Part shown: positions 18,323 to 27,365 of the stretch, one piece after another
Layout of the letters: the number at the start of each line of letters is the position of its first letter
Position numbering within the stretch: the stretch's first letter is position 1
Source of the DNA: Pseudomonas cannabina
GTDB taxonomy: Bacteria; Pseudomonadota; Gammaproteobacteria; Pseudomonadales; Pseudomonadaceae
Assembly (NCBI RefSeq): GCF_900100365.1
Contig: NZ_FNKU01000001.1
Span: forward strand, 3,720,001-3,784,000
Direction of reading: 5' to 3'
Length of the DNA stretch: 64,000 nt
Notes under the pieces: model-generated
Database searches by the model: none
Told to the model about the DNA's origin: nothing
The model's input: the letters and a program-made list of their open reading frames with translations, nothing else
Program-made: the position numbers and the translations under genes

Positions 18323-19018
18323 TCAAACGAACGAATCGTCATCCGAAAACAGGTCACCGCCATCATCGAAGCTGTCATCGGCCGTGAACTGCTGATCCGG
18401 CTGGCCCCAGTTGCCTTGATCATTGAACGAGCCGGTGTCCTGCACGGGCGGCGCGTCATGAATGACTTCGACAATCTCCTGCGGCTGGCTGTGATGGCTG
18501 AACATACTGCTGATACCTTCGGCCAACAGCACGCCACCCGCGACACCGGCCGCTGTCTTCAATGCGCCGCCAAGGAAACCGCTACCGGCAGCAGGCGCGG
18601 CATACCCGCCCTGTGGCGCTGCGGGTGCAGGCGCTGGATTGAACCCGCCGCCATCACGCCAGCCGCCGGTAGCCTGACTCGGTTGCGATTGAGGTGCACG
18701 CGCGGTGCTGCCGCCAAAAATATTCGACAAAAACCCGCCACTGGCTGGTGCCGATGAGGATTGCCCCTTGGCTTGCTGAAGCTCGGCCTGCAATTGCTGA
18801 ATCTGCTCGTCGCGCTGTTTGACCTGCTGATTCAGCTGATTGACCGCGGCTTCCTGCACCAGAATCGCCTGCGTCATGTAATACGGCGCGGCGGGCTGGC
18901 GAGCCAGATGTTCCTTGATACGCGCCTCGGCCGCCGCATCGCGCGGGGCCGATGCCGCTTCGGCATCTTTCAGTTTCGAAAAAAGACCGTCGATCAGGGT
19001 TTGCTCTTCGCTGTTCAT
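18323..19018 (-). CDS. DUF2076 domain protein
   Basis: 231 residues. The N-terminus MNSEEQTLIDGLFSKLKDAE and the block AARIKEHLARQPAAPYYMTQ-like (here residues about 30-50) are typical of DUF2076 (YcgL/ECs-type) proteins. A coiled coil follows (VNQLNQQVKQRDEQIQQLQ), then a Gly/Pro/Ala-rich linker, a hydrophobic Gly-rich segment (LKTAAGVAGGVLLAEGISS) and an acidic C-terminal tail rich in Asp and Phe. Function unknown; a periplasmic or membrane-associated role is inferred from the Gly-rich hydrophobic segment. ATG at 19018 follows GAGGTGG. Confidence 0.85.
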   Translation of the reverse strand: MNSEEQTLIDGLFSKLKDAEAASAPRDAAAEARIKEHLARQPAAPYYMTQAILVQEAAVNQLNQQVKQRDEQIQQLQAELQQAKGQSSSAPASGGFLSNIFGGSTARAPQSQPSQATGGWRDGGGFNPAPAPAAPQGGYAAPAAGSGFLGGALKTAAGVAGGVLLAEGISSMFSHHSQPQEIVEVIHDAPPVQDTGSFNDQGNWGQPDQQFTADDSFDDGGDLFSDDDSFV

Positions 19019-19217
19019 GACCACCTCACTGAGTTGCCACTTAACTTCTTCCCTGCCGCGATGACAGGACCATGCTCAGGAAATGGGGCCTCCTCCACGC
19101 GCTTCAATGACATGAAAAAAAAGATAACCAGCCGCGCCGCCGCACGCCCGCTGCGCTTGGTTCGGCCAGGGTCATGGGCTAAAGTGGCGACCTGCTTTTA
19201 GCCTGTGATCTATCCAC

Positions 19218-19880
19218 ATGAACCCGTTGACCGTCATCCAGGATTCGCTCTACTTTTTCCGCCGCCACCTAGGCGGCATTCTGGTGCTGTGCCTGCCGCT
19301 GGTGATTCTCGAAGTCCTCGCCAAGCAAGCCTTGAGCAGCGCCATGTCCGCCGAAACCTCACCGGCCTACACCCTGGTGATCGGGTTGTTCTTCTACCCG
19401 ATCTACACCGCCGCGCTGATCCTGTTTCTCGACGCCCGCAGCCGCGGCGAAGAGGCGCAAACCCGCGACCTGCTGGCCATGGCCTTGCTCCTGTGGCCAA
19501 CTTTCGCGGTGCTCTCGGCCATGAGCACCCTGCTGATCATGTTCGGTCTCTCGCTGCTCGTCGTCCCCGGCCTCTGGGTGATGGTCAAACTGGCGTTCAG
19601 CGAATACTTGCTGGTCCTGCGCAAACTCACACCGTTCATGGCCATGCGCGAAAGCATGCAGATGACCAACGGGCATTTCACGCGCATTCTGGTCTGCGTA
19701 CTGGGCGTCTACATTCCGCTGTGGCTGCTCGAAGGCGTCAGCCTGTACGTGTTTCCCGAACCACAGAGCCTGCCGGTTTCGGTGGCCATCGACAGCCTCA
19801 GCAGCTTTCTGCAACTGTTCACCACCATCGTGATGTTTCGCTTGTTCATGCTGGTCAGCGAGCCTGTGCACAGGGCCTGA
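19218..19880 (+). CDS. yciC: YciC-family inner-membrane protein
   Basis: 220-residue multi-pass membrane protein of the UPF0259 (YciC) family. Hydrophobic segments include GILVLCLPLVILEVLA, YTLVIGLFFYPIYTAALILF, MSTLLIMFGLSLLVVPGLWV and ILVCVLGVYIPLWLLEGV, so about six helices. EYLLVLRKLTPFMAMRES is a conserved family stretch. The function is unknown. A degraded EEP-family gene follows in the same direction. Confidence 0.87.
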   Translation: MNPLTVIQDSLYFFRRHLGGILVLCLPLVILEVLAKQALSSAMSAETSPAYTLVIGLFFYPIYTAALILFLDARSRGEEAQTRDLLAMALLLWPTFAVLSAMSTLLIMFGLSLLVVPGLWVMVKLAFSEYLLVLRKLTPFMAMRESMQMTNGHFTRILVCVLGVYIPLWLLEGVSLYVFPEPQSLPVSVAIDSLSSFLQLFTTIVMFRLFMLVSEPVHRA

Positions 19881-19970
19881 GTCATAGGCAAGGGCTGACG
19901 TCAGACGCACCGATTCGGTATGCTCGACGCCGAATCCCTCACCGAGCGCCAGGCGCTCCAAGTCGAGCCG

Positions 19971-21059
19971 ATGCCCCGTGTCCTGATACGTCTGACTTTG
20001 TCCTTTCTGCTGTTGATCGTCGTGTTGCTGGTGCTGGTTTACCAGATGACCTAGCGCCCGCCCGCGCACGAGTTACTCGCCGCCACCTGTAACCCGGCGG
20101 TTCAGGCCCCGAAGCTGGTGCCCGGCCAGGCCCTGAAAGTCATGACCTGGAACATTCAGTATCTGGCGGGCAAGCGCTACGTGTTCTGGTACGACATGGC
20201 CGACGGCAGCGGCCCGGACGAACGCTCGACGCCTGAGGACCTGGCCTACAACCTGGATGAAGTCGCCCGGGTGATCCGCGATGAACAGCCGGACATCGTG
20301 CTGCTTCAAGGCGTCGATGACGGTGCCAAAAACTCTGATTATCAGGACCAGTTGAAGCTGCTCGAGGAGCGCCTGATCGACCTCTACCCGTGCAGCACCC
20401 AGGCGTTCTACTGGAAAGCGGAATTCGTGCCCAACCCGCATATCTGGGGCAGCGTCGGCAGAAAACTCGCCACCCTCAGCCGCTTCCACATCGACAGCGC
20501 CGAACGCCTGCAACTGCCGGTGCCCGACGCCAACCTCGTCAGCCGTCAGTTTCAGCCTCGGAATGCCCTGCTGGTCAGCTATCTGCCCCTGCGCGACGGA
20601 GGAAAACTGGCCGTCATCAATACCAGCCTGACCACCACAAAACGCGACGGCGCCGCGCAAAAGCAGATCGCCGCCACCGAAACACTACTGGACAAACTGG
20701 AAGGCGGCGGCACCCCCTGGCTGATCGGCGGCGACTTCAACCTGCTGCCGCTGGGCCAGTACCAGCGCCTCCCCGAACCGCAGCGCCTCGGTTATGCAGC
20801 CGACAGCGAGCTGCACAAGCTGTGGGAAAAATACCCGATGATCCCCTCCAATGCAGAGTCCAGCGGCATTGATCGCAGCAAATGGCTGACCCGCTTTCCC
20901 AACGACAGCCGCATCAACGGGCCGGACAGGACAGTGGATTATCTGTTTTACAGCCCGGCCTTGAAGCGCGTCAGCGCAAGAGTGCGCAGGGATGACACGC
21001 TGCTGATATCTGATCACTTGCCGGTGATCGGGCGGTTTTTGTTGCCGGTTTTGCCTTGA
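19971..21059 (+). pseudogene. Endonuclease/exonuclease/phosphatase-family protein, amber-interrupted and active-site damaged
   Basis: The frame starts at ATG 19971 with a membrane anchor (MPRVLIRLTLSFLLLIVVLL) but meets TAG at 20052-20054 after VYQMT, then continues in the same frame (RPPAHELLAATC, LKVMTWNIQYLAGKRY) to 21059. TGG to TAG is a plausible origin. The enzyme part is also degraded: the usual metal-ligand QE is QG (IVLLQGVDDGAK) and the usual NTHL is NTSL, while GGDFNLLP and SDHLPV are kept. A start at GTG 20118 could still give a 313-residue protein without the anchor. Original role inferred: periplasm-facing phosphodiesterase or phosphatase. Confidence 0.75.
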
Positions 21060-21123
21060 AACGTTAACAGGCAGTACGACGTTTGCAGCATGCATACAAA
21101 AACTGCGAAGAACGGTAGTACCG

Positions 21124-21999
21124 CTATCCGTCCAGGACCAGAGACAGGTCCGGGTAACGGGCGCACATGAAATCGACAAACGCACGGACCTTTGGAGCCG
21201 CCAGGCGCCTGGACGTGTGCAGGACCCAGAGCGCCGGCTCGACACCCAACACCGTGCCCCACTGAACCAGCTCACCCTGGGCAAGCTGTTTCCATGCAAT
21301 GGACTGTGGAATGAGAGCGGCACCACCCCCGGCGATGGCAGCGTCGCGGACCATCAGCAACGAAGGGAACTGCAGCTTCGGGAGAGGCTCCAGAACCAGC
21401 GCCCCGTCATCAAGCGTCCAGTAAACAGGCTGGAAACTCGACGTGACGATGCCGGGGACTGACCGGATCGAGCACGGCGACGGCTTGATCACCTCAGGCG
21501 CGGCGACCACCACCATCCGGTCCTTTGCGAAGCAGCGCCCGACCAGATTGCTGTCCTGACTCGGGTTGATCCGAATGGCGACGTCAAATTGCTCTTCAAC
21601 AAGGTCCACCATACGGTCTTCCGCTACGACTTCGATCACGACTTCAGGGTAGGCCGCACAAAAATCAGCGCCGATGCGGCCCATCGCAAGCTGAGAAAAC
21701 AAAATGGGGGCGGCGACACGCAGACGTCCACGCGGCGTCAGAACACCCTCCCTCGCCGCGACCATTGCGTCAGCCACCTCGCTCAGAGGGCCTTCCGCGC
21801 GTGACACCAGCAACTCGCCGGCTTCGGTGAGTTTCAGCCCGCGAGCGCTGCGCTCGATCAGCCTGACGCCCAGTTGATTTTCAAGGTCGGCGATGCGGCG
21901 CGACAACGTGGCTTTGGAAATACCGCTCGCACGGCTCGCCTTTCCAAGCCCCTCGTTGGTTGCGACAAGCATGAAGTCGATCAGCGCGTTGAGGTTCAT
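21124..21999 (-). CDS. LysR-family transcriptional regulator
   Basis: 291 residues. The N-terminal helix-turn-helix (SRASGISKATLSRRIADLE, NQLGVRLIERSARGLKLTEAG) is followed by a substrate-binding domain (TPRGRLRVAAPILFSQLAMG, VIEVVAEDRMVDLVEEQFDV). Divergent from an NmrA-type reductase gene across 168 bases, the classic arrangement for a LysR protein regulating its neighbour. The inducer is unknown. No odd features besides the rather AT-rich intergenic region. Confidence 0.93.
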   Translation of the reverse strand: MNLNALIDFMLVATNEGLGKASRASGISKATLSRRIADLENQLGVRLIERSARGLKLTEAGELLVSRAEGPLSEVADAMVAAREGVLTPRGRLRVAAPILFSQLAMGRIGADFCAAYPEVVIEVVAEDRMVDLVEEQFDVAIRINPSQDSNLVGRCFAKDRMVVVAAPEVIKPSPCSIRSVPGIVTSSFQPVYWTLDDGALVLEPLPKLQFPSLLMVRDAAIAGGGAALIPQSIAWKQLAQGELVQWGTVLGVEPALWVLHTSRRLAAPKVRAFVDFMCARYPDLSLVLDG

Positions 22000-22167
22000 G
22001 GTGTTCCATTTATGAAACGAGGTGTCTGAATTTTGTGGTCTTCGTTTTATTAGTGCAACGGAATACTTTCTCTTCAGCGGAACGCACTCACACCGTTTTA
22101 TAGACGGACCAGATTGTTGCGGCCGTTATTCGCTGCTCCCTCACTCTTTCATACCGGAGTTTCAACT

Positions 22168-23037
22168 ATGAGCATTCTTGTTATTGGTGCCACGGGCACT
22201 ATTGGCGCCCTCGTCACCCAACGCCTTGCTGACGCAGGTGCCGAAGTCAAAGCCCTGGTACGCCAGGCCGGTAAACGTGAATTCCCTGCGGGTGTCACTG
22301 AAATCGTTGGCGACCTGACCGATGTAGCGTCGATGCGCGTTGCCTTGTCGTCGGTGCGCACGTTGTTCCTGCTCAACGCAGTAACGCCTGACGAAGTGAC
22401 CCAGGCGCTCATCACGCTTAACCTCGCTCGCGAAGCGGGCATTGAGCAGATCGTTTACCTGTCGGTGATTCATGCCGATACGTTCACCAACGTCCCGCAC
22501 TTCACCGGCAAGTACGCGGTCGAGCGCATGATCGAGCGTCTCGATATTCCGGCAACGATTCTGCGTCCCGCTTACTTCATGCAGAACGACCGCATGGTCC
22601 AACAGACCATTCAGAACTACTCGGTATACCCGATGCCGATCGGTTCGGTCGGCGTTTCGATGATTGATACACGCGATATCGCAGATGTCGCCGTTGCAGA
22701 GTTACTGCGACGTGACAAGGCATCGTCTGCACTGGACCGCGTGACGCTGGAGTTGGTGGGGCCGCAGGCGCTTACCGGTGCATCGGTAGCCAGGGTCTGG
22801 AGTTCGGCTCTGGGTCGCGAGGTCGCTTACGGGGGTGATGATGTCGCCGCTTTCGAAGCGCAACTGGCCTCATACGCCCCCAATTGGCTGGCTTATGACA
22901 TGCGCTTGATGATGGCGGGCATCCAGACCTTTGGCATGCAGTCAGTTGACGGAACCGTCGAAAAGCTCCAGACCCTCATCGGACACCCGCTGCGCACTTA
23001 CGAAGCATTTGTGCACGAGGCAGTCGCCAACGTTTGA
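22168..23037 (+). CDS. NmrA-like SDR-family NAD(P)-binding protein
   Basis: 289-residue atypical short-chain dehydrogenase. The N-terminus MSILVIGATGTIGALVTQRL is the GXXGXXG dinucleotide motif; HFTGKYAVERMIERLDIPAT and LRPAYFMQN are typical NmrA/azoreductase-like (quinone oxidoreductase 2-type) stretches. No YXXXK catalytic pair in the usual form except GKYAVER. It may be a redox sensor or a quinone reductase. ATG at 22168 has GGAG ten bases upstream. Divergent from the LysR gene that probably regulates it. Confidence 0.88.
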   Translation: MSILVIGATGTIGALVTQRLADAGAEVKALVRQAGKREFPAGVTEIVGDLTDVASMRVALSSVRTLFLLNAVTPDEVTQALITLNLAREAGIEQIVYLSVIHADTFTNVPHFTGKYAVERMIERLDIPATILRPAYFMQNDRMVQQTIQNYSVYPMPIGSVGVSMIDTRDIADVAVAELLRRDKASSALDRVTLELVGPQALTGASVARVWSSALGREVAYGGDDVAAFEAQLASYAPNWLAYDMRLMMAGIQTFGMQSVDGTVEKLQTLIGHPLRTYEAFVHEAVANV

Positions 23038-23209
23038 ACGGGCAAGCCAGACAGGGTGGAGTCGACTCCGTTAGTGCACTGCACACGCCAACGGTAATAA
23101 GCGAAGCCTTGTCCCCTGCCAGGAATTTAGCGTACCTGGCCTTGTCACAATTTCCGTGGCAGGAGTAATCTCGCCAGCGGTCGACTCACCCCCATCACAG
23201 GAGAAGCGT

Positions 23210-23566
23210 GTGACCTCCAGACAATCCTTATTGAATCATGTCGCCAAAACGCTCGATACTCGGCCCGATTTCCCTTGGAGTAAATTTCCGGATTATGCCG
23301 TTCTTCGGCATGCTGGCTCCGAGAAGTGGTTTGGAATAGTGATGAACGTCCCGAAAGAAAAACTCGGGCTCAAAGGCGAGGGAGAGCTTGATATTCTGGA
23401 TGTGAAATGTCGTCCGGAAAAAGCCGGCTCACTGCGTCAAATGGAAGGAATTTACCCTGGCTATCACATGAACAAAGAGCACTGGATCAGCGTAGCGCTG
23501 GACGGCTCGGTGCCAGCCAAACATATACATGAGCTTATTCAGGATAGCCATGATCTGACCAGATAG
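23210..23566 (+). CDS. MmcQ/YjbR-family protein
   Basis: 118-residue cytoplasmic protein of the CyaY-like-fold YjbR family, thought to bind DNA. Family stretches: FPWSKFPDYAVLRHAGSEKW, NVPKEKLGL, ILDVKCRPEKAGSLR and YPGYHMNKEHWISVALDG. The start is GTG at 23210 with AGGAGA eight bases upstream. It stands alone. The next 250 bases to 23820 hold no convincing gene. Confidence 0.88.
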   Translation: MTSRQSLLNHVAKTLDTRPDFPWSKFPDYAVLRHAGSEKWFGIVMNVPKEKLGLKGEGELDILDVKCRPEKAGSLRQMEGIYPGYHMNKEHWISVALDGSVPAKHIHELIQDSHDLTR

Positions 23567-23825
23567 CAGGAAGCCGGGCAATACAGGCGTATGCCCGGAC
23601 GCGTAGCGCTGACGGTATGATCATTGGCTCGGAAATCTGTCCAGATTAGTCGGCCTTGAATACCTTGGTGAGCTGACCAGGCGCCAACCATCTGAATGTC
23701 GTCCTCGCGCAGCCAATGTGACAAAACAGTTTGAACCGTTTCTGGACGCGCTCGCCTAATGATTAGCCTGCGGATACTTCCATAGGCTGCGTGCCAATAT
23801 CGGCATACTTCAAAGGGTGATGAAC

Positions 23826-24074
23826 GTGGCTAAAGACGAAAAGAAAAGCAAAGGTGAAGCCTCGAAAGCCAGCAAGGACTTGAAAGACAAAAAGGCCTCC
23901 CCGGAAAAGAAATCAGCAGCAGCCTCGACGCTTTCTAAATCCTCCGAAAAGAAAGACAAGAAAAAAGATGCTGAGCCAAAGAAAACTGCAAAAAAAGCTG
24001 ACAGCAAGCCAGAAAAGGCCAAGAAGTCAGACAAGGTAGAGAAAGCAGAAAAGCCGGCGAAAAAGAAAAAGTGA
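23826..24074 (+). CDS. Very lysine-rich small protein (histone H1-tail-like)
   Basis: 82 residues made almost only of Lys, Ala, Ser, Asp, Glu and Pro (AKDEKKSKGEASKASKDL, KPEKAKKSDKVEKAEKPAKK). No hydrophobic segment or fold is predicted by eye. AAAGGG eight bases before GTG at 23826 suggests this start; ATG at 23820 is the alternative. Lys/Ala/Pro-rich tails of this kind occur in histone-H1-like bacterial proteins and AlgP/Hc1-type proteins that bind nucleic acid; assignment is inference. A perfect 9-bp hairpin follows the stop. Confidence 0.7.
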   Translation: MAKDEKKSKGEASKASKDLKDKKASPEKKSAAASTLSKSSEKKDKKKDAEPKKTAKKADSKPEKAKKSDKVEKAEKPAKKKK

Positions 24075-24086
24075 TGTCTGCTGCCT

Positions 24087-24107
24087 GCCAGGGCGTTACG
24101 CCCTGGC
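24087..24107 (+). terminator. Hairpin after the lysine-rich gene
   Basis: GCCAGGGCG-TTA-CGCCCTGGC is a perfect 9-bp stem 12 bases after the stop, followed by GTCTTCC. It fits a terminator, although the T tract is poor. Confidence 0.6.
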
Positions 24108-24113
24108 GTCTTC

Positions 24114-24155
24114 CGGGTCTGTTGCCCCGAGTCTGTTGCCCCGGGTCTGTTGCCA
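24114..24155. repeat. Three tandem 14-bp repeats
   Basis: Unit CGGGTCTGTTGCCC is repeated three times with single substitutions (CGAGTCTGTTGCCC, CGGGTCTGTTGCCA). It lies between the hairpin and the 3' end of the exporter gene. No function is evident. Confidence 0.8.
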
Positions 24156-24230
24156 TAGATATCCAACATCATGCGTTTGCTATTGCCAATGCTGACTTGA
24201 GCGGCACCCTGAACACCTGAAGTTTCAACG

Positions 24231-25178
24231 TTACTTCGGAGCCACTGCCAAAGGTGCCACAACGCTCGGTGTGCGGCTGACGCGTGTGAACCAGACGTTT
24301 GACAAAAACACCGCGACGCAGACCGCGGTCACCAGAAATGGAACCCAGAACGTGTGCCAGGCGGACAACATGAACTCGGCGGCGAGTGCAATGACAGGCA
24401 CGCAAGGCGTCAGAATCGAGACTCGCCCTCCTCCCAGTTGCTGGATTGAATACTGAAGGCTGAACACCGGGATCAATACCGAAACGACGGCCAGTCCGAC
24501 TAACTGGAACAACATCTGTGTATCAAGCGTAAACAGTTGGACAAGCCCTTCCCTGCCGACCCATCCGGTAACGAGCATCAGCAGAAAAAACCGCGTACAG
24601 AGGATATCCATGGCGCTGTACTGCTTGCCAAGGTTAAGACGTCCCGAACAATACACATAAACACCACCGGTAATCCCTGCCACTGTTGCCAGCGCAATGC
24701 CCTCATACAGACGTTCGACGCTGACCATCGCAGTCGCCCCTAGAAGCACGCGAACGATCACCAGCCCCAAAAGTGAGGCAAGTATCAACAGCGCGCCTAT
24801 CCAGCGGAAACGACTGATCGGCGTCTTCAAGGCGATGGCTTCGCAGATCAATACAACCAACGGCATCCACCCTTGATAAATCGCCGACTCGACGGAAGCT
24901 TCTATTCGTTGAAGGGCCATGAACATGAACCACCAGCTGAACAGCGTCAGGACATTGATCAATACCACCGCACGCCATTTCTCTCGCAGAAGACGAAGCG
25001 GATCATGACCTCGCAGCAAATGAACGATATAGAACGTCGCCCATGCCATCAGAAAAGTGATGAATGTCAGTGTCGCACCGCTGATGCGAGAGAACGCAAA
25101 CATTACCCACACTGCTGAAAGGGCAGTCGACAGGCAGTACACCGCCATGCTGAAAGCCCCAAGATACCCTGCGTTCAT
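24231..25178 (-). CDS. EamA/DMT-family exporter of the biosynthetic cluster
   Basis: 315-residue multi-spanning transporter, about ten hydrophobic segments (AVVLINVLTLFSWWFMFMAL, WIGALLILASLLGLVIVRVL). QRIEASVESAIYQGWMPLVV matches the first EamA repeat end; SLQYSIQQLGGGRVSILTP is in the second. The ATG at 25178 follows GGGAGGG. It is the last gene of the leftward cluster, 51 bases after the ATP-grasp gene, so it likely exports the cluster's product and gives self-protection. Longer starts up to 25226 exist. Confidence 0.86.
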   Translation of the reverse strand: MNAGYLGAFSMAVYCLSTALSAVWVMFAFSRISGATLTFITFLMAWATFYIVHLLRGHDPLRLLREKWRAVVLINVLTLFSWWFMFMALQRIEASVESAIYQGWMPLVVLICEAIALKTPISRFRWIGALLILASLLGLVIVRVLLGATAMVSVERLYEGIALATVAGITGGVYVYCSGRLNLGKQYSAMDILCTRFFLLMLVTGWVGREGLVQLFTLDTQMLFQLVGLAVVSVLIPVFSLQYSIQQLGGGRVSILTPCVPVIALAAEFMLSAWHTFWVPFLVTAVCVAVFLSNVWFTRVSRTPSVVAPLAVAPK

Positions 25179-25229
25179 GATCCCTCCCGGTGCGCGATTC
25201 TGGTAGTCAACACGTTGTTCATCCAACCC

Positions 25230-26438
25230 TTAAAGTGCTTCGACCTGGGTGGGCTGATAACCCTGAAGCGCATCGAAATCCGCACGTAGAGACTTGGGAT
25301 CAAGGTTATAGAACGTCAGAATTCCCGCGTTATCCGCCAGTGATTTCGAATCAACCACCATGCCGGGAGACACTTTCCACTCAATGACGAATTCACTGGA
25401 AATCGGCGGATTGTTCAAATGGCTTATCTTGCCCTTGCGCAAAGGCAACAATGCGGACACGACATTGTTTTTCGAATGCGGCTGGATGGTGTTCAGTTTT
25501 TCAGAGCCTGCCGTCAGGTAAAGGTTGGCGTCGATCAGATTGATGTCACTGTTTTTCTCGTGGTAAGGCACACCGATACCACCCGGAACTCGCGCGGCTA
25601 TTTCAAGAAAAACAGGTTCGCCACTCTCATGATCGACAAAGACTTCGTGATGCGTCGAGCCGTTACGAAAATTCAACGACGCAATCACATCCCGGTTGAA
25701 TGCCTCCAGACGGGACTTCAGCGCCGGGTCGAGTACAGGAATGACGCTCAGCGGTTTACCCTGAACAAAGTCAAAGTTGGTGCAGCCCAGTTCAAGCACG
25801 CCGCAGTACCTGACTTCGCCGTCTACAACGAACGAATCGCACTGGAACATCTGCCCATTGATGAACTCGTCGACCTCGTATTCAAAGTGAAACAGCGAAG
25901 CCGTTATCTGGTCGCGAGTCGCCAGAAAACCGGATTTGTCGTGAACGATGGAAACTTCAAAGCTGCCGGCAGAGTTCACAGGTTTGATCACCAGTGGCAA
26001 CCCGAAAGCAGCACACAGCTCGGTGTAATAGCCATCGGGATCTTGCGTCAGACGTGCCTGGTCCAGCTTTGCAAACGCCGGGATACGAATGCCTTTGCTG
26101 CTGACCGCACCTTTCATACGTACTTTGTCACGGAAGTTTGATACGACGTCCAGAGTGTCGCCTTCAATACCGAACTCTTCTCTGAGCAGCGCAGCCAACT
26201 CGACATGGCATTCTTCCTGGCAGAAAATCCTGATCGCCGACGAATCTCCCCCGAGCCTGCGCAACTCGTCACTGACAACAAGACGGCACTGTTCATGGTC
26301 CAGCAGTGTACGAATGTTGCGATGCGGATCGCCGTCGGCACGAATAACCACCGACATATGCGACTCGATCTTGTCGAGCAAGACATCCGCACGATCGGCG
26401 ACCAGTACCGTTCTGCACGTGTCATGCAGCGTTTTCAA
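25230..26438 (-). CDS. ATP-grasp ligase, 5' end probably frameshifted
   Basis: 402 residues from a TTG at 26438. ATP-grasp features: PLVIKPVNSAGSFEVSIV (nucleotide loop), FEYEVDEFINGQMFQCDSFV and the Mg-binding region EPVFLEIAARVPGGIGVPYH. ATP-grasp ligases join a carboxylate to an amine through an acyl phosphate; this one resembles the L-amino-acid/dipeptide ligase group. The upstream ATG at 26497, with GAGGA before it and overlapping the dioxygenase stop, encodes MVKTIVFLTP, but a C5 run (26468-26472) throws the frame off. With one more C it would read into HYLNFASVTALKTLHD and the present frame. So the true gene probably starts at 26497 and is broken, or a shortened protein is made from 26438. 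Confidence 0.82.
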   Translation of the reverse strand: MKTLHDTCRTVLVADRADVLLDKIESHMSVVIRADGDPHRNIRTLLDHEQCRLVVSDELRRLGGDSSAIRIFCQEECHVELAALLREEFGIEGDTLDVVSNFRDKVRMKGAVSSKGIRIPAFAKLDQARLTQDPDGYYTELCAAFGLPLVIKPVNSAGSFEVSIVHDKSGFLATRDQITASLFHFEYEVDEFINGQMFQCDSFVVDGEVRYCGVLELGCTNFDFVQGKPLSVIPVLDPALKSRLEAFNRDVIASLNFRNGSTHHEVFVDHESGEPVFLEIAARVPGGIGVPYHEKNSDINLIDANLYLTAGSEKLNTIQPHSKNNVVSALLPLRKGKISHLNNPPISSEFVIEWKVSPGMVVDSKSLADNAGILTFYNLDPKSLRADFDALQGYQPTQVEAL

Positions 26439-26489
26439 GGCCGTGACACTGGCGAAGTTCAGGTAGTGGGGGTCAGGAAAACAATTGTT

Positions 26490-27365
26490 TTAACCATGAT
26501 GGCTGTCCTCGATAAAGTCGACGTTCATGCGGTAGAGAAGACGAGCGTCATCGCCGCCCACACTTTTGGGAATGACCGGGCCTCGGTGCATCGTCGAAAG
26601 GTTGTCCCAGATGACGATATCGCCGGGCTGATATTTGTGCTCGTAACGAGGGGCGTGAAGCACCAGAAAGTCCAGTAATGTATCCAGAACCCGGTGGGCA
26701 AGAGCATCCGGCAAGCCCTTGATACGCATTGAAGTCCCGGCAGTGGCGTACAGGGAATGCGCGCCGGAGAGAGGATGTACCGTGACCAGTGGATGCAGAA
26801 CTGCGCCGTTTACGTGCTGAATCTCACTGTCATTCAAGGACTGCGATTTGGCATCGGTGTTACGTAGCACGTCGCGGTTGCCGAAGACGTGATAAACATC
26901 CAGCGCATCGAGATCCAGCGCCTGAATGAATTCCGGGCATTCACGACTGTTCATCCATTGCTGCACCGCTTGCAACCCGGCAACACAATCCATGAACTCG
27001 GTCTGGCCGCCCAACACAGGAACATGCACCGATAACATGGAGGTGAACACCGTGTTTGCGCTCTTGTACGACATGTCCGTATGCCAATAAGCCCCGCCGT
27101 CATGCACACCCAGTGGCTGGTCGTCTTTGTAGACGTTGGTAATGGCCAGCACTTCGCGATAATCGCTCAGGCAGAACTTCTCCAGAACATGCAGCACTGG
27201 CGTTCCCAAGCGACGGATCAACCTCACATAGGGCTCAACGGCAACATCCTTATTCGCAATGACAACGACTTTGCTTTGAGCGACCTCGTGACGCAACTCT
27301 GTATCCGACATGTGTAGCGCGTCACCTAGCTGCAAGCGCAGTGGTGCGAACTCTCTCACGCCCAT
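26490..27365 (-). CDS. TauD/TfdA-type Fe(II)/2-oxoglutarate dioxygenase
   Basis: 291 residues. The metal triad is intact: H95-T-D97 in GAYWHTDMSYK and distal H260 in DNLSTMHRGPV; R279 (LLYRMNV) or R275 can bind 2-oxoglutarate. Because Asp97 is present, hydroxylation or desaturation is more likely than halogenation, which needs Gly or Ala there. The substrate is unknown; an amino acid or dipeptide is inferred from the cluster. It overlaps the flavoprotein gene by 10 bases and the natural ATP-grasp start by 8, so translation is tightly coupled. Confidence 0.9.
   Translation of the reverse strand: MGVREFAPLRLQLGDALHMSDTELRHEVAQSKVVVIANKDVAVEPYVRLIRRLGTPVLHVLEKFCLSDYREVLAITNVYKDDQPLGVHDGGAYWHTDMSYKSANTVFTSMLSVHVPVLGGQTEFMDCVAGLQAVQQWMNSRECPEFIQALDLDALDVYHVFGNRDVLRNTDAKSQSLNDSEIQHVNGAVLHPLVTVHPLSGAHSLYATAGTSMRIKGLPDALAHRVLDTLLDFLVLHAPRYEHKYQPGDIVIWDNLSTMHRGPVIPKSVGGDDARLLYRMNVDFIEDSHHG

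Noticed and set aside
23539..23724. 61-residue leftward frame after yjbR
   Set aside because: No ribosome-binding site or recognisable domain, and it overlaps the end of the YjbR gene.
24114..24155. CRISPR-like array
   Set aside because: Three 14-bp tandem units without spacers and with no cas genes are a simple tandem repeat.
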